Position numbers and translations under genes: made by a program
In this document: positions 50,291-58,828 of the stretch, piece after piece
Numbering within the stretch: position 1 is the stretch's first letter
Layout of the letters: every line of letters starts with the position of its first letter
Assembly: GCF_051192575.1 (NCBI RefSeq)
Contig: NZ_JBPJSQ010000002.1
Span: forward strand, 62,001 to 126,000
Length of the DNA stretch: 64,000 nt
Direction of reading: 5' to 3'
Source of the DNA: Aestuariimicrobium soli
GTDB taxonomy: Bacteria > Actinomycetota > Actinomycetes > Propionibacteriales > Propionibacteriaceae
The notes under the pieces: model-generated
The model's input: the letters and a program-made list of their open reading frames with translations, nothing else
Told to the model about the DNA's origin: nothing
Database searches by the model: none

Positions 50291-51874
50291 TCAGGCACGC
50301 TCACCGGAGAGCGGCTGGATGAAAACGATCTTCTCACCCTTGCGGCCCGAAATCCGTGCCCAATCGTCGGGGTTCGTCGTGTTGGGCAACTCTTCATTCT
50401 CGCGGAACTCATCGTTCACCGCCTGCAACAGCCCTTGCCGGCTGACGCCACCGGGTCGTCCGGCGAGCTCTTCCTTGATGGCGTACTTCTTGGCCCGGTC
50501 GACCACATTGCGCAGCATCGCCCCCGACACGAAGTCGGCGTAGTGCAGCACCTCGGTGTCGCCGGAGGCGTAGGTCACCCTGATGAACTGACTCTCGGGC
50601 GTGCGGTCGTAGATGCGGGTCACGGCGGCGGCGATCAGCTCCGACGCGGCGCGGGCGTGCTGCCCGCCGGCCACGCGCACGTCGTCGACGTGCAGCGGAA
50701 TCTCGGGCACCAGGTACTTCGCCATGATCTCGTCGGCGCCGGCCTTCGAGGGCCGATCGAGCTTGATCTTCACGTCGAGCCGACCGGGTCGAAGGATCGC
50801 GGGGTCGATCATGTCTTCGCGGTTCGAGGCACCGATGATGATCACGTTCTCGAGTTCCTGCACGCCATCGATCTCGGCCAGCAGCTGGGGCACGATGGTC
50901 GACTCGACGTCAGAGGAGACGCCCGAACCGCGCGTGCGGAACAACGAATCCATCTCGTCGAAGAACACGATCACCGGCAGCCCCGCCGTGGCCTGCTCGC
51001 GGGCGCGCTCGAACACCCGGCGCAGCTGACGTTCGGTCTCGCCGACGTACTTCGACAGCAGTTCGGGGCCCTTCACCGAAATGAAGCAGCTCTCCCCCGC
51101 CGCCCGGTCGCCCAGCCCCAGCTGATCGGTCAACGACTTCGCCACCGCCTTGGCGATCATCGTCTTGCCACACCCCGGCGGCCCGTACAGCAGCACCCCC
51201 TTGGGTGCCTTGAGCTGATAGGTGGCGAACAGGTGCTGGTGCAGGAAGGGCAGTTCGACGGCGTCGCGAATGCGGTCGATCTGGTCGGCGAGCCCGCCGA
51301 TGTCGGCGTAGCTGACATCGGGCACCTCACCCAGCACCAGCTCGTCGGCGCGTCGGCGGGCGACCACCTTGAGGGCGAGCAGGGCGGATCGGTCGACCAG
51401 CAGGGTGTCGCCGGCCTCGATCTCGGCCGCCATCAGGCGAGGGACGAGGCGCACGCGGGCCTCGTCCGTGCCGGTGGTGACGATCGCGAACTCGCCCGAC
51501 ACCTCGATGACCGAGGCGAGGTCGCCCAGGTCGCTGGCGACGCGGTCATCGAGCGCGCTGACAACGACGAGGGCCTCGTTGAGCAGCACGATCTCGCCCA
51601 ACTCGAAGTCCTCGGCCTTGACCTCGGGGGCGGTCGGCACGCGCAGGTGTCGTCCGAGATGGAGCACGTCGAGCAGGTCGCCAGCGCGCCCGACGACGCG
51701 CGCCCGACCCAGCGGCGGCTGCTGCAGGGCGTCCAGCTGCGACCGCAGCGACACCAGCTGGCTGCGCGCCTCCCGCAGGGTGCGGTTGAGCGTCTCGTTC
51801 TGGGCTGCCAGTTGGCGCGCGTCCGTGCGCGCCTCAGTCAGGCGTCGCTGGGTGAGCTCGAGTTCGTCGGCCAT
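50291..51874 (-). CDS. arc: Proteasome-associated AAA+ ATPase ARC (Mpa)
   Basis: A 527-residue unfoldase that recognises Pup. It has an N-terminal coiled coil (about 1-50), two OB-type domains, and an AAA+ module with GPPGCGKTM (Walker A), IVFFDEMDS (Walker B) and NREDMIDPAILRPGRLD. The C-terminus ends ...RKGEKIVFIQPLSGERA, with no GQYL tail, the motif that inserts into the 20S core in mycobacteria. The ATG at 51874 shares a base with the trmI stop; a GTG 3 bases earlier is the alternative start. Without the tail it may serve a proteasome-independent role. Confidence 0.95.
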   Translation of the reverse strand: MADELELTQRRLTEARTDARQLAAQNETLNRTLREARSQLVSLRSQLDALQQPPLGRARVVGRAGDLLDVLHLGRHLRVPTAPEVKAEDFELGEIVLLNEALVVVSALDDRVASDLGDLASVIEVSGEFAIVTTGTDEARVRLVPRLMAAEIEAGDTLLVDRSALLALKVVARRRADELVLGEVPDVSYADIGGLADQIDRIRDAVELPFLHQHLFATYQLKAPKGVLLYGPPGCGKTMIAKAVAKSLTDQLGLGDRAAGESCFISVKGPELLSKYVGETERQLRRVFERAREQATAGLPVIVFFDEMDSLFRTRGSGVSSDVESTIVPQLLAEIDGVQELENVIIIGASNREDMIDPAILRPGRLDVKIKLDRPSKAGADEIMAKYLVPEIPLHVDDVRVAGGQHARAASELIAAAVTRIYDRTPESQFIRVTYASGDTEVLHYADFVSGAMLRNVVDRAKKYAIKEELAGRPGGVSRQGLLQAVNDEFRENEELPNTTNPDDWARISGRKGEKIVFIQPLSGERA

Positions 51875-52830
51875 CACTGCTCCCGCGGGATCTCCTGGTT
51901 CTCCATCGGCAGGTTCGCCGGACGAGGGCCAGCGTAGTCGGGCCCGTAGGCGCCCGGTGCCGGACGACGCTTCCGCATCGGTGCCTGCACCCCGGGGGCG
52001 AGGCGGCGGGCGAAGACGAGGAAGCCGGTGTGCCCGGTGGTGCCGTGACCGGGGCGGATCGCCAGCCCCTCGGCGTGCCAGTCGCGCACCGTCGTCTCGG
52101 AGGCCTTCGGTTCGGTGAACTCACCGTGGGCGCGAATGGTGTCCATGGTGCGGCCGAGCTGGGTGGCGGTGGCGACGTAGCAGCACAGCACTCCCCCGGC
52201 GACGAGCACCTTCGCCACCGCATCGACGCACTCCCACGGGGCCAGCATGTCGAGCACGGCGCGGTCGATGGGTTCGTCCCTGATGGTGTCCTGCAGGTCT
52301 CCGACGCTCAGGTTCCAGCCGGGATGCTGGCCTTGGATGAACCACTCCACGTTCTTGCGGGCCACCTCCGCGAAGTCCGCGCGGCGCTCGTAGGAGTTGA
52401 GGGTGCCGGTCGGGCCGATGGCGCGCAGCAGGGCGATGCTGAGCGCGCCGGAGCCGACGCCGGCCTCGAGCACGCGAGCCCCGGGGAAGATGTCGGCCCA
52501 CATCAGGATCTGGCCGGCGTCCTTGGGGTAGATGACGGCTGCCTCGCGGGGCATCGACACCATGAACTCGTTCATGATCGGACGAAGGGCCAGGAACTTC
52601 ATGCCGCCGGTCGAGGTGACGACGACTCCCTCGGGGCCGCCGATCAGCGCGTCGTGGTCGATACCGCCCTTGGTGGTGTGGAAGGTCTTGCCCTCGCCGA
52701 GCAGGATGCTGTGGCGGCGCCCCTTGGGGTCGGTCAGCGTGATCCGCTCACCGGGCTGCAGGGGGCCGGTGCGGACGCCGGAGTAGTTGGGCCCTGAGTT
52801 GTTGGGTTGGGGCTGGGTGGGTTCGGTCAC
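51874..52830 (-). CDS. trmI: tRNA (adenine-58-N1)-methyltransferase TrmI
   Basis: A 318-residue class I methyltransferase that makes m1A58 in the tRNA T loop. The SAM motif is VLEAGVGSGALSIALLRAIG. IYPKDAGQILMWADIFPG and the N-terminal small beta domain (GERITLTDPKGRRHSILLGEG) fit actinobacterial TrmI. The C-terminal tail after about 280 is Pro/Arg-rich and variable. GTG start at 52830, just after the end of the HAD gene. The trmI-arc order is conserved in actinobacteria. Confidence 0.93.
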   Translation of the reverse strand: MTEPTQPQPNNSGPNYSGVRTGPLQPGERITLTDPKGRRHSILLGEGKTFHTTKGGIDHDALIGGPEGVVVTSTGGMKFLALRPIMNEFMVSMPREAAVIYPKDAGQILMWADIFPGARVLEAGVGSGALSIALLRAIGPTGTLNSYERRADFAEVARKNVEWFIQGQHPGWNLSVGDLQDTIRDEPIDRAVLDMLAPWECVDAVAKVLVAGGVLCCYVATATQLGRTMDTIRAHGEFTEPKASETTVRDWHAEGLAIRPGHGTTGHTGFLVFARRLAPGVQAPMRKRRPAPGAYGPDYAGPRPANLPMENQEIPREQ

Positions 52831-52843
52831 GGGGTGGGGTGGT

Positions 52844-53548
52844 TCACTTCCAGAAGGTGCGGAGCAACTGGTCAACGGTCACGTCGGCCAGCGAGGGCAG
52901 CAGAATGTCAGTCTGCACGTAGGTGGTGCCAGCGACGCTGGGAGCGGTGACCACCCTGGCGCCGGCGGCGAGGCCGGCGGCGGTGCCGGCGCGGGAGTCC
53001 TCCAGCACCACGCAGCGGGTGGGGTCGACGCCCAGGGTCGAGGCGGCCAACAGGTAGGGCTCGGGGTCGGGCTTGTGCCTGGTCACCGACTCGGCGGTGA
53101 CGATGAACGCGAACGGGTTGGGGTCGAGTCGCTCGATCACACCGGCGATGAAGTCCTTCGGCGACGAGGTCACCAGCGCCTGGGTGACGTTTGCCTCGGC
53201 GAGTTCGGTCAGCAGCCGCTCGGCACCGGGACGCCAATTGATGGGGTGCTGGGCCATCACTCCGCCGGCGCGCTCCACAAGAAGGTCCACCCAGTCCCAG
53301 GTGGCGTAGCCGTGCCCGGGCTCGATGACGGCCAGCATCTTGTCGGCAGAACTCGGGAGCGACTCGCCGACGCAGGTGAGGGCCTGCTCCATCGACCAGG
53401 TGCCTCCGTGCTCGGCGACGAGTTCGAACTCGGCCTCGATCCAGAACGGCTCCGAGTCGACCAGGGTGCCATCGAAGTCCCACAGCACGGCCTCGACGCC
53501 ACCTGTCTCGGTCGGGATCTCGGGAGTGGTCTCGGACGAAAGGCTCAT
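52844..53548 (-). CDS. HAD-family phosphatase
   Basis: A 234-residue HAD subfamily IA phosphatase. Motif I is DFDGTLVDSEP, motif II is LVTSSPK, the motif III lysine is in RHKPDPEPYL, and motif IV is VLEDSRAG. This set resembles beta-phosphoglucomutase-like and sugar-phosphate phosphatases. The ATG at 53548 lies between the end of metH and trmI. Substrate unknown. Confidence 0.88.
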   Translation of the reverse strand: MSLSSETTPEIPTETGGVEAVLWDFDGTLVDSEPFWIEAEFELVAEHGGTWSMEQALTCVGESLPSSADKMLAVIEPGHGYATWDWVDLLVERAGGVMAQHPINWRPGAERLLTELAEANVTQALVTSSPKDFIAGVIERLDPNPFAFIVTAESVTRHKPDPEPYLLAASTLGVDPTRCVVLEDSRAGTAAGLAAGARVVTAPSVAGTTYVQTDILLPSLADVTVDQLLRTFWK

Positions 53549-53610
53549 GGGTGAAGCCTCTCGTCCCCCGCCGCCGGTGGCAAACGCCGTCGCCGGCTCA
53601 CCACGCTGGT

Positions 53611-56600
53611 TCACCGGGCGTTGAAGTACTTCGCCTCCGGGTGGTGGACGATGATCGCATCGGTCGACTGCTCGGGATGCAGTTGCAACTCCTCCGACAA
53701 CTCCACCCCGATGCGACCGGGCTCGAGCAAGTCCACCAGCTTGGCCCGGTCTTCCAGGTCGGGGCAGGCGGGGTATCCGAAGGAGTACCGGGAGCCGCGG
53801 TAGGCCTGATCACGGATCGCCGCGTCGACGTCGCCGTCGTCCGACAACAGCCCCAACTCACCGCGCACCCGGTGATGCCAGAACTCCGCCAGCGCCTCGG
53901 TCAGCTGCACCGACAACCCGTGCAGCTCGAGGTAGTCGCGGTAGGCATTGCGTCCGAACAGCTCCGAGGTCGCCCGCGCGACGCGGGCACCCATCGTGAC
54001 CAGCTGCATCGCGAACGTGTCCGGGCCCAGCTCCTCGGCCTCGGACTCGTCCCGGAAGAAGTCGGCCAGGCACAACTTGCGGTCGCGCCGCTGCCTCGGG
54101 AACGTGAACGAGGTCAGCTCGCGCGAGTGGTCGGCGGGATCGAGCACGACCAGGGTCTCGTCCCGGCTGACCACCGGGAAGTAACCGTGCACGACGGCGA
54201 ACTCGGCCAGACCCTCGGCGCGGATCCGCTCGTACCAGGCGCGGAGTCGCGGTCGTCCCTCACGCTCCACGAGCGCCTCGTAGGAGTCCCCGTCGCGGCT
54301 GCCGCGCAGGCCCCACTGGCCCATGAAGGTGGCCCGCTCGTCCAACCACTGGGCGATGTCGTTGAGCGCGATGCCCTTGGTGACCCGGGAACCCCAGAAC
54401 GGCGGCTCGGGCACGTCGACACCGCCGGCGGGCGTCGGACGAGCCACGTCGGAGCGCACTCCGAGTTCGGGTTCGGCGATCTCGACGGTTGCGGTCGGAC
54501 GAACCCGCCGCTCGCGAATGGCGGGCAGACTCGCGCCCGGCACGCCCTTCTTGACGGCCATCACCGCGTCCATCAGCGACAGACCCTCGAAGGCGTCGCG
54601 GGCGTAGCGCACCTCGCCCTCGAACATGTCGTTGAGGTCGTGTTCGACGTAGGCACGCGTCAGGGCGGCGCCGCCCAGCAGCACCGGGTAGCGCGAGGCG
54701 AGCCCGCGGGCATTGAGTTCGGCGAGGTTGTCCTTCATCACCATCGTCGACTTCACCAGCAGCCCACTCATGCCGATGGCGTCGGCCTTGGCGGCCTCGG
54801 CCGCCGCGATGATGTCGGCGATCGACTGCTTGATGCCCAGGTTCACGACCGTGTAGCCATTGTTCGACACGATGATGTCGACGAGGTTCTTGCCGATGTC
54901 GTGCACATCGCCCTTGACGGTGGCGAGCACGATCGTGCCCTTGCCTCCCTCGTCGTCGTCCACCTTCTCGATGTGGGGCTCGAGGTGAGCAACGGCCGTC
55001 TTCATCGTCTCGGCCGACTGCAGCACGAACGGCAACTGCATCTGCCCCGACCCGAACAGCTCGCCGACGGTCTTCATGCCGGCCAGCAGGTCTTCGTTGA
55101 TGATCTCGAGCGCGGGCTTGGCGGCCAGGGCCTCGTCGAGGTCGTCGGTCAGGCCCTTGGCATTGCCGTCGACGATGCGCCGCTGCAGGCGCTCGGCCAG
55201 CGGCAGTGCCGCCAGTTCGGCCTCGCGCTCGGCCTTCATCGAGGCGACCGTCGCACCCTCGAACAGCTCCAGGAACCGGGTCAGCGGGTCGTAGGCGGGC
55301 TGGTCGTCGGTGGCCGGACGACGCCGGTCGTAGACCATGTCGAGCGCGACCTGGCGCTGCTCGTCCGGAATTCGATCCATCGGGACGATCTTGGCGGCGT
55401 GCACGATCGCCGAGTCCAGGCCCGCCTCGACGCACTCGTGCAGGAAGACCGAGTTGAGCACGATGCGAGCGGCCGGGTTGAGCCCGAAGCTGATGTTCGA
55501 GACGCCCAAGGTGGTGCGCACACCGGGGTAGGCCGCCTTCAGGTCGCGGATGGCGTTGATGGTTTCCAGCCCGTCCTTGCGGGTCTCCTCCTGGCCGGTC
55601 GCGATCGGGAAGGTGAGGCAGTCGACCAGGATGTCGCCGACGTCCATCCCCCAGTTCTGGGTGAGGTCGTCGATCAACCGGCTGGCGACCCGCACCTTCC
55701 ACTCGGCGGTGCGCGCCTGCCCTTCCTCGTCGATGGTGAGCGCGACCACGGCGGCACCGTGCTCGGCCACGATCGGCATCACCCGGGCGTACCGGGAACC
55801 GGGACCGTCGCCGTCCTCGAAGTTGACCGAGTTGATCACCGAACGACCGGCGAAGGTCTCGAGACCCGCTTCGACCACCTCGGGTTCGGTCGAGTCGAGC
55901 ACGACAGGCAGGGTGACCGCCGTGGCGAACTCCCGCCCCAGGGTGCGCATGTCATCGGCGCCCGGTCGTCCGACGTAATCGACACACAGGTCGAGCACGT
56001 GGGCACCGTCGCGGGTCTGGGCGCGGGCGATGTCGACGCACTCGCCGATGTTGCCGGCGAGCATGGCCTCACGGAACGCCTTCGAGCCGTTGGCGTTGGT
56101 GCGCTCGCCGATGGCCAGGTACGAGGCGTCCTGAGCGAAGGGCACCTCGTGGTACAGCGAGCTGACGGCGTTCTGCCTGGTCGGCGTGCGCGGCTCGACC
56201 GGGTGCTCACCCAGGGCCTCGACCACCTGGCGCAGGTGCTCGGGAGTGGTGCCGCAGCAGCCTCCGAACACACTCAACCCGTAGTCGCGGACGAAGCGGG
56301 TGGCCGCCTCGGCCAACTCGGCCGGGGTGAGGGGGTAGCGGGCGCCATCGGCGGTGAGCTCGGGCAGGCCGGCATTGGGCATGGTGCCGATGCCGATGCG
56401 CGCATGCTGGGAGAGATGGCGCAGGTGCTCGGTCATCTCGGCGGGGCCGGTGGCGCAGTTCAGCCCGATCACGTCGATGCCCAACGGCTCGAGGGTGGTC
56501 AGGGCAGCGCCGATCTCAGAGCCGAGCAACATGGTGCCGGTGGTCTCGACGGTCACGTTGACGAAGATGGGCAGGTCGACGCCGGCCTCGGCCCGCGCAC

Positions 56601-57129
56601 GCTTGGCGCCGATCACGGCGGCCTTGGCCTGCAGCAGGTCCTGGGCCGTCTCGATCTGCACGGCGTCGATGCCGCCACGGATCATGGCGGCGGTCTGGGC
56701 CTGGTAGGCATCGCGAACCTCGCGGAAGCCGATGTGGCCCAGGGTCGGCAGCTTGGTGCCGGGGCCGATCGAACCCAGCACGAACCGCTGCCTGCCCGTC
56801 TCTGCGCTCACCTCGTCGGCCACCTCACGGGCGATCCGCGCGGCGGCTTCGGCGAGTTCGTCGAGGCGTTCGGTGATGCCGTACTCGGCGAGCGCGGCGA
56901 GGTTCGTCCCGAAGGTGTTCGTCTCGACCAGATCGACCCCGGCATCGAAGTAGGCGCGGTGGATCTCGGCGATGATGTCGGGGCGGGTGACCGACAGCAC
57001 CTCGTTGCAGCCCTCGTGACCCTGGAAGTCGGTCTCGATGTCGAGATCGTAGGTCTGCAACATCGTGCCCATGGCTCCGTCGGCAATCAGCACGCGGCGG
57101 CCAAGGAGTTCACGAAGGGCAGAGGTCAT
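53611..57129 (-). CDS. metH: Cobalamin-dependent methionine synthase
   Basis: A 1172-residue four-module enzyme that moves a methyl group from methyltetrahydrofolate to homocysteine. Module 1 (1-320) has the zinc-binding cysteines in GLNCATGPA and GGCCGTTPEH. Module 2 is the pterin-binding barrel with ERTNANGSKAF. Module 3 binds cobalamin through DVHDIGKNL and SGLLVKS. Module 4 (about 870-1172) is the AdoMet reactivation domain, with YRGSRYSFGYPACPDLED. It is somewhat shorter than the E. coli enzyme but complete. The upstream gap to the divergent PAC2 gene is only 39 bases, with no room for a cobalamin riboswitch. Confidence 0.96.
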   Translation of the reverse strand: MTSALRELLGRRVLIADGAMGTMLQTYDLDIETDFQGHEGCNEVLSVTRPDIIAEIHRAYFDAGVDLVETNTFGTNLAALAEYGITERLDELAEAAARIAREVADEVSAETGRQRFVLGSIGPGTKLPTLGHIGFREVRDAYQAQTAAMIRGGIDAVQIETAQDLLQAKAAVIGAKRARAEAGVDLPIFVNVTVETTGTMLLGSEIGAALTTLEPLGIDVIGLNCATGPAEMTEHLRHLSQHARIGIGTMPNAGLPELTADGARYPLTPAELAEAATRFVRDYGLSVFGGCCGTTPEHLRQVVEALGEHPVEPRTPTRQNAVSSLYHEVPFAQDASYLAIGERTNANGSKAFREAMLAGNIGECVDIARAQTRDGAHVLDLCVDYVGRPGADDMRTLGREFATAVTLPVVLDSTEPEVVEAGLETFAGRSVINSVNFEDGDGPGSRYARVMPIVAEHGAAVVALTIDEEGQARTAEWKVRVASRLIDDLTQNWGMDVGDILVDCLTFPIATGQEETRKDGLETINAIRDLKAAYPGVRTTLGVSNISFGLNPAARIVLNSVFLHECVEAGLDSAIVHAAKIVPMDRIPDEQRQVALDMVYDRRRPATDDQPAYDPLTRFLELFEGATVASMKAEREAELAALPLAERLQRRIVDGNAKGLTDDLDEALAAKPALEIINEDLLAGMKTVGELFGSGQMQLPFVLQSAETMKTAVAHLEPHIEKVDDDEGGKGTIVLATVKGDVHDIGKNLVDIIVSNNGYTVVNLGIKQSIADIIAAAEAAKADAIGMSGLLVKSTMVMKDNLAELNARGLASRYPVLLGGAALTRAYVEHDLNDMFEGEVRYARDAFEGLSLMDAVMAVKKGVPGASLPAIRERRVRPTATVEIAEPELGVRSDVARPTPAGGVDVPEPPFWGSRVTKGIALNDIAQWLDERATFMGQWGLRGSRDGDSYEALVEREGRPRLRAWYERIRAEGLAEFAVVHGYFPVVSRDETLVVLDPADHSRELTSFTFPRQRRDRKLCLADFFRDESEAEELGPDTFAMQLVTMGARVARATSELFGRNAYRDYLELHGLSVQLTEALAEFWHHRVRGELGLLSDDGDVDAAIRDQAYRGSRYSFGYPACPDLEDRAKLVDLLEPGRIGVELSEELQLHPEQSTDAIIVHHPEAKYFNAR

Positions 57130-57135
57130 GAGGGC

Positions 57136-57141
57136 AGCTTA
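57136..57141 (-). promoter_or_regulatory. -10 box of metH
   Basis: TAAGCT on the minus strand, 6 bases before the metH ATG at 57129; leaderless geometry. Confidence 0.45.
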
Positions 57142-57156
57142 GGCGTGTTCCAGCGC

Positions 57157-57162
57157 TAGTCT
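57157..57162 (+). promoter_or_regulatory. -10 box of the PAC2 gene
   Basis: TAGTCT with 6 bases to the ATG at 57169. It lies within 25 bases of the opposite metH -10 box, so the two divergent promoters are nearly back to back. Confidence 0.5.
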
Positions 57163-57168
57163 CGACCC

Positions 57169-58038
57169 ATGTCCAGCCGCGCTCGCCCCACCGCACCCGA
57201 CACCGGCCGCAGGCCCGTCGAGCCCGTGGTGCTGATCGCGTTCTGGGGCTGGAACGATGCCGGTGAGGCTGCGACGGGTGCCGTCGGCCAGTTCGTCGAC
57301 GTCTACGACCCGGCCGAGGTGGTGGCCGTGATCGACAACGAGGACTACTGGGACTACACCGAGCAGCGCCCCGAGATCCGCAAGGACGACGCGGGCGAGC
57401 GCACCATCGACTGGCCACAGATCAAGGTGTGGCGGGTCGAGCACCCCGAGCGTCCGGTGATCTGTGTGCTCGGCCCTGAGCCCGCGCTGAAGTGGCGCAG
57501 CTTCCTCGCTGAGCTGACCGAGGTGGTGACCAGTTTCCGGCCGAGCATGGTGGTCACGATCGGCTGCATGGTGACCGACGACCCGCATTCACGACCTCTG
57601 CCCGTGATGGGTCACGCCAGCACCCCCGAGCTCGCCGAGGCCCTGGGGGTGGAGCCCGAGACCTATGTGGGCCCGACCGGCATGACCGGGCTCGTGCACC
57701 GGGCCTGCGCCGACCTCGGCATTCCGGCGGCGTCACTGTGGGGTTCGAGCCCGCACTATTCACCGCAGCGGGACTGCCCCAAGGCCAAGCAGGCGCTGCT
57801 GCGCCGGTTGGCCGACCTGTTGGAGATCGACATCGAAGAGGCCGATCTCGACGAGCAGGTGGCCGAGTGGGAGGCGACCATCAATGGCCTCGCCGAGAAC
57901 GACCCCGACATCGCGCGCTACATCGCTGATCTCGAGGCGGCCCAGGACGCCGACCTCAAGGAGACGACCGGCGACGACATCGCCGCCCAGTTCCAGCGCT
58001 GGTTGGGCAGGTCCCGGCCCGGCCCGGACAGGCGTTGA
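57169..58038 (+). CDS. PAC2-family protein
   Basis: A 289-residue protein of the PAC2 (proteasome assembly chaperone 2-like) family. Blocks are LIAFWGWNDAGEAATGAVGQF, FLGPEP-like VLGPEPALKWRSF, and GMTGLVHRACADLGIPAASLWGSSPHYSP. Actinobacterial members often lie near the proteasome region, but their role is not established. The C-terminal about 70 residues are helical and acidic (DLLEIDIEEADLDEQVAEWEATI). ATG start with leaderless spacing. Confidence 0.88.
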   Translation: MSSRARPTAPDTGRRPVEPVVLIAFWGWNDAGEAATGAVGQFVDVYDPAEVVAVIDNEDYWDYTEQRPEIRKDDAGERTIDWPQIKVWRVEHPERPVICVLGPEPALKWRSFLAELTEVVTSFRPSMVVTIGCMVTDDPHSRPLPVMGHASTPELAEALGVEPETYVGPTGMTGLVHRACADLGIPAASLWGSSPHYSPQRDCPKAKQALLRRLADLLEIDIEEADLDEQVAEWEATINGLAENDPDIARYIADLEAAQDADLKETTGDDIAAQFQRWLGRSRPGPDRR

Positions 58039-58132
58039 TCCACGCTCGGCCGGCGCTCAGCTCATGCACGTGGCCGGCATCGTCGGCACGTCGTGGGGGC
58101 CCCCACCGCAAACCCAGGTCAGAGTCGGACTG

Positions 58133-58807
58133 TCAGTGCCGGCAGGCCTTGACCGCGAGGTCGCGCAGTTCGTTCACCATGGCGTCGGGGTCGTCCGCAC
58201 GGTAGACCGCGGACCCGGCCACGAAGACATCGGCGCCGGCTTCGGCGGCTCGTCCAATGGTGTCGACGGAGACTCCCCCGTCGATCTGCACCAGGATCTC
58301 GGCCCCGGTGTTGCGGACGAGCTCACGGGTGCGCCGAATTTTCGGAAGCACCAGATCGAGGAAGCTCTGGCCGCCGAAACCGGGCTCGACGGTCATCAGC
58401 AACACCATGTCGACCTCGGTCAACATCTCGGCGTAGGCCTCGATGGGGGTGGCTGGCTTCAGGGCCATGGAGGCGCGAGCGCCCAGCTTGCGAAGCTCGC
58501 GAGCAAGCCGGATCGGCGCCTTCGCGGCCTCGACGTGGAAGGTGACCGACTCGGCCCCGGCCGCGGCGTAGTCGGGGGCCCACCGGTCTGGGTCCTCGAT
58601 CATCAGGTGGATGTCGAGCGGCTTGTCGGTGGCCTGGCGAATGGACTCCACCACGGGCAGACCGAGTGTGAGGTTGGGGACGAAGTGCCCGTCCATGACG
58701 TCGACGTGCACCATGTCGGCCGAAGGAATCCTCGCGATCTCGGCCCCGAGGGCAGCAAAGTTCGCATTCAGGATGCTCGGGGTGATCTGCATGGCGGGCC
58801 GCGTCAT
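58133..58807 (-). CDS. rpe: Ribulose-phosphate 3-epimerase
   Basis: A 224-residue TIM-barrel enzyme of the pentose phosphate and related pathways. It interconverts ribulose 5-phosphate and xylulose 5-phosphate. Metal and catalytic residues are in HVDVMDGHFVPNLTLG (Asp, His), LMTVEPGFGGQSF and IDGGVS, and phosphate binding in VAGSAVY. The ATG at 58807 has a TAGGCT -10 box 6 bases upstream; MQITPSIL 15 bases in is an alternative start. Confidence 0.95.
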   Translation of the reverse strand: MTRPAMQITPSILNANFAALGAEIARIPSADMVHVDVMDGHFVPNLTLGLPVVESIRQATDKPLDIHLMIEDPDRWAPDYAAAGAESVTFHVEAAKAPIRLARELRKLGARASMALKPATPIEAYAEMLTEVDMVLLMTVEPGFGGQSFLDLVLPKIRRTRELVRNTGAEILVQIDGGVSVDTIGRAAEAGADVFVAGSAVYRADDPDAMVNELRDLAVKACRH

Positions 58808-58813
58808 GGGCTC

Positions 58814-58819
58814 AGCCTA
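58814..58819 (-). promoter_or_regulatory. -10 box of rpe
   Basis: TAGGCT on the minus strand, 6 bases before the ATG at 58807; leaderless geometry. Confidence 0.5.
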
Positions 58820-58828
58820 GCGATCAGG

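Noticed and set aside
53551..57159. Open frame of over 1,200 codons opposite metH
   Set aside because: Shadow of metH; composition is typical of an antisense high-GC frame and there is no family resemblance.
57130..57168. Possible cobalamin riboswitch before metH
   Set aside because: The gap to the divergent gene is only 39 bases and both promoters fit in it; no B12-box-like sequence is seen.
58093..58106. Perfect 14-base palindrome GTGGGGGCCCCCAC between the PAC2 and rpe genes
   Set aside because: No loop, so a poor terminator; such GC palindromes are expected by chance here.
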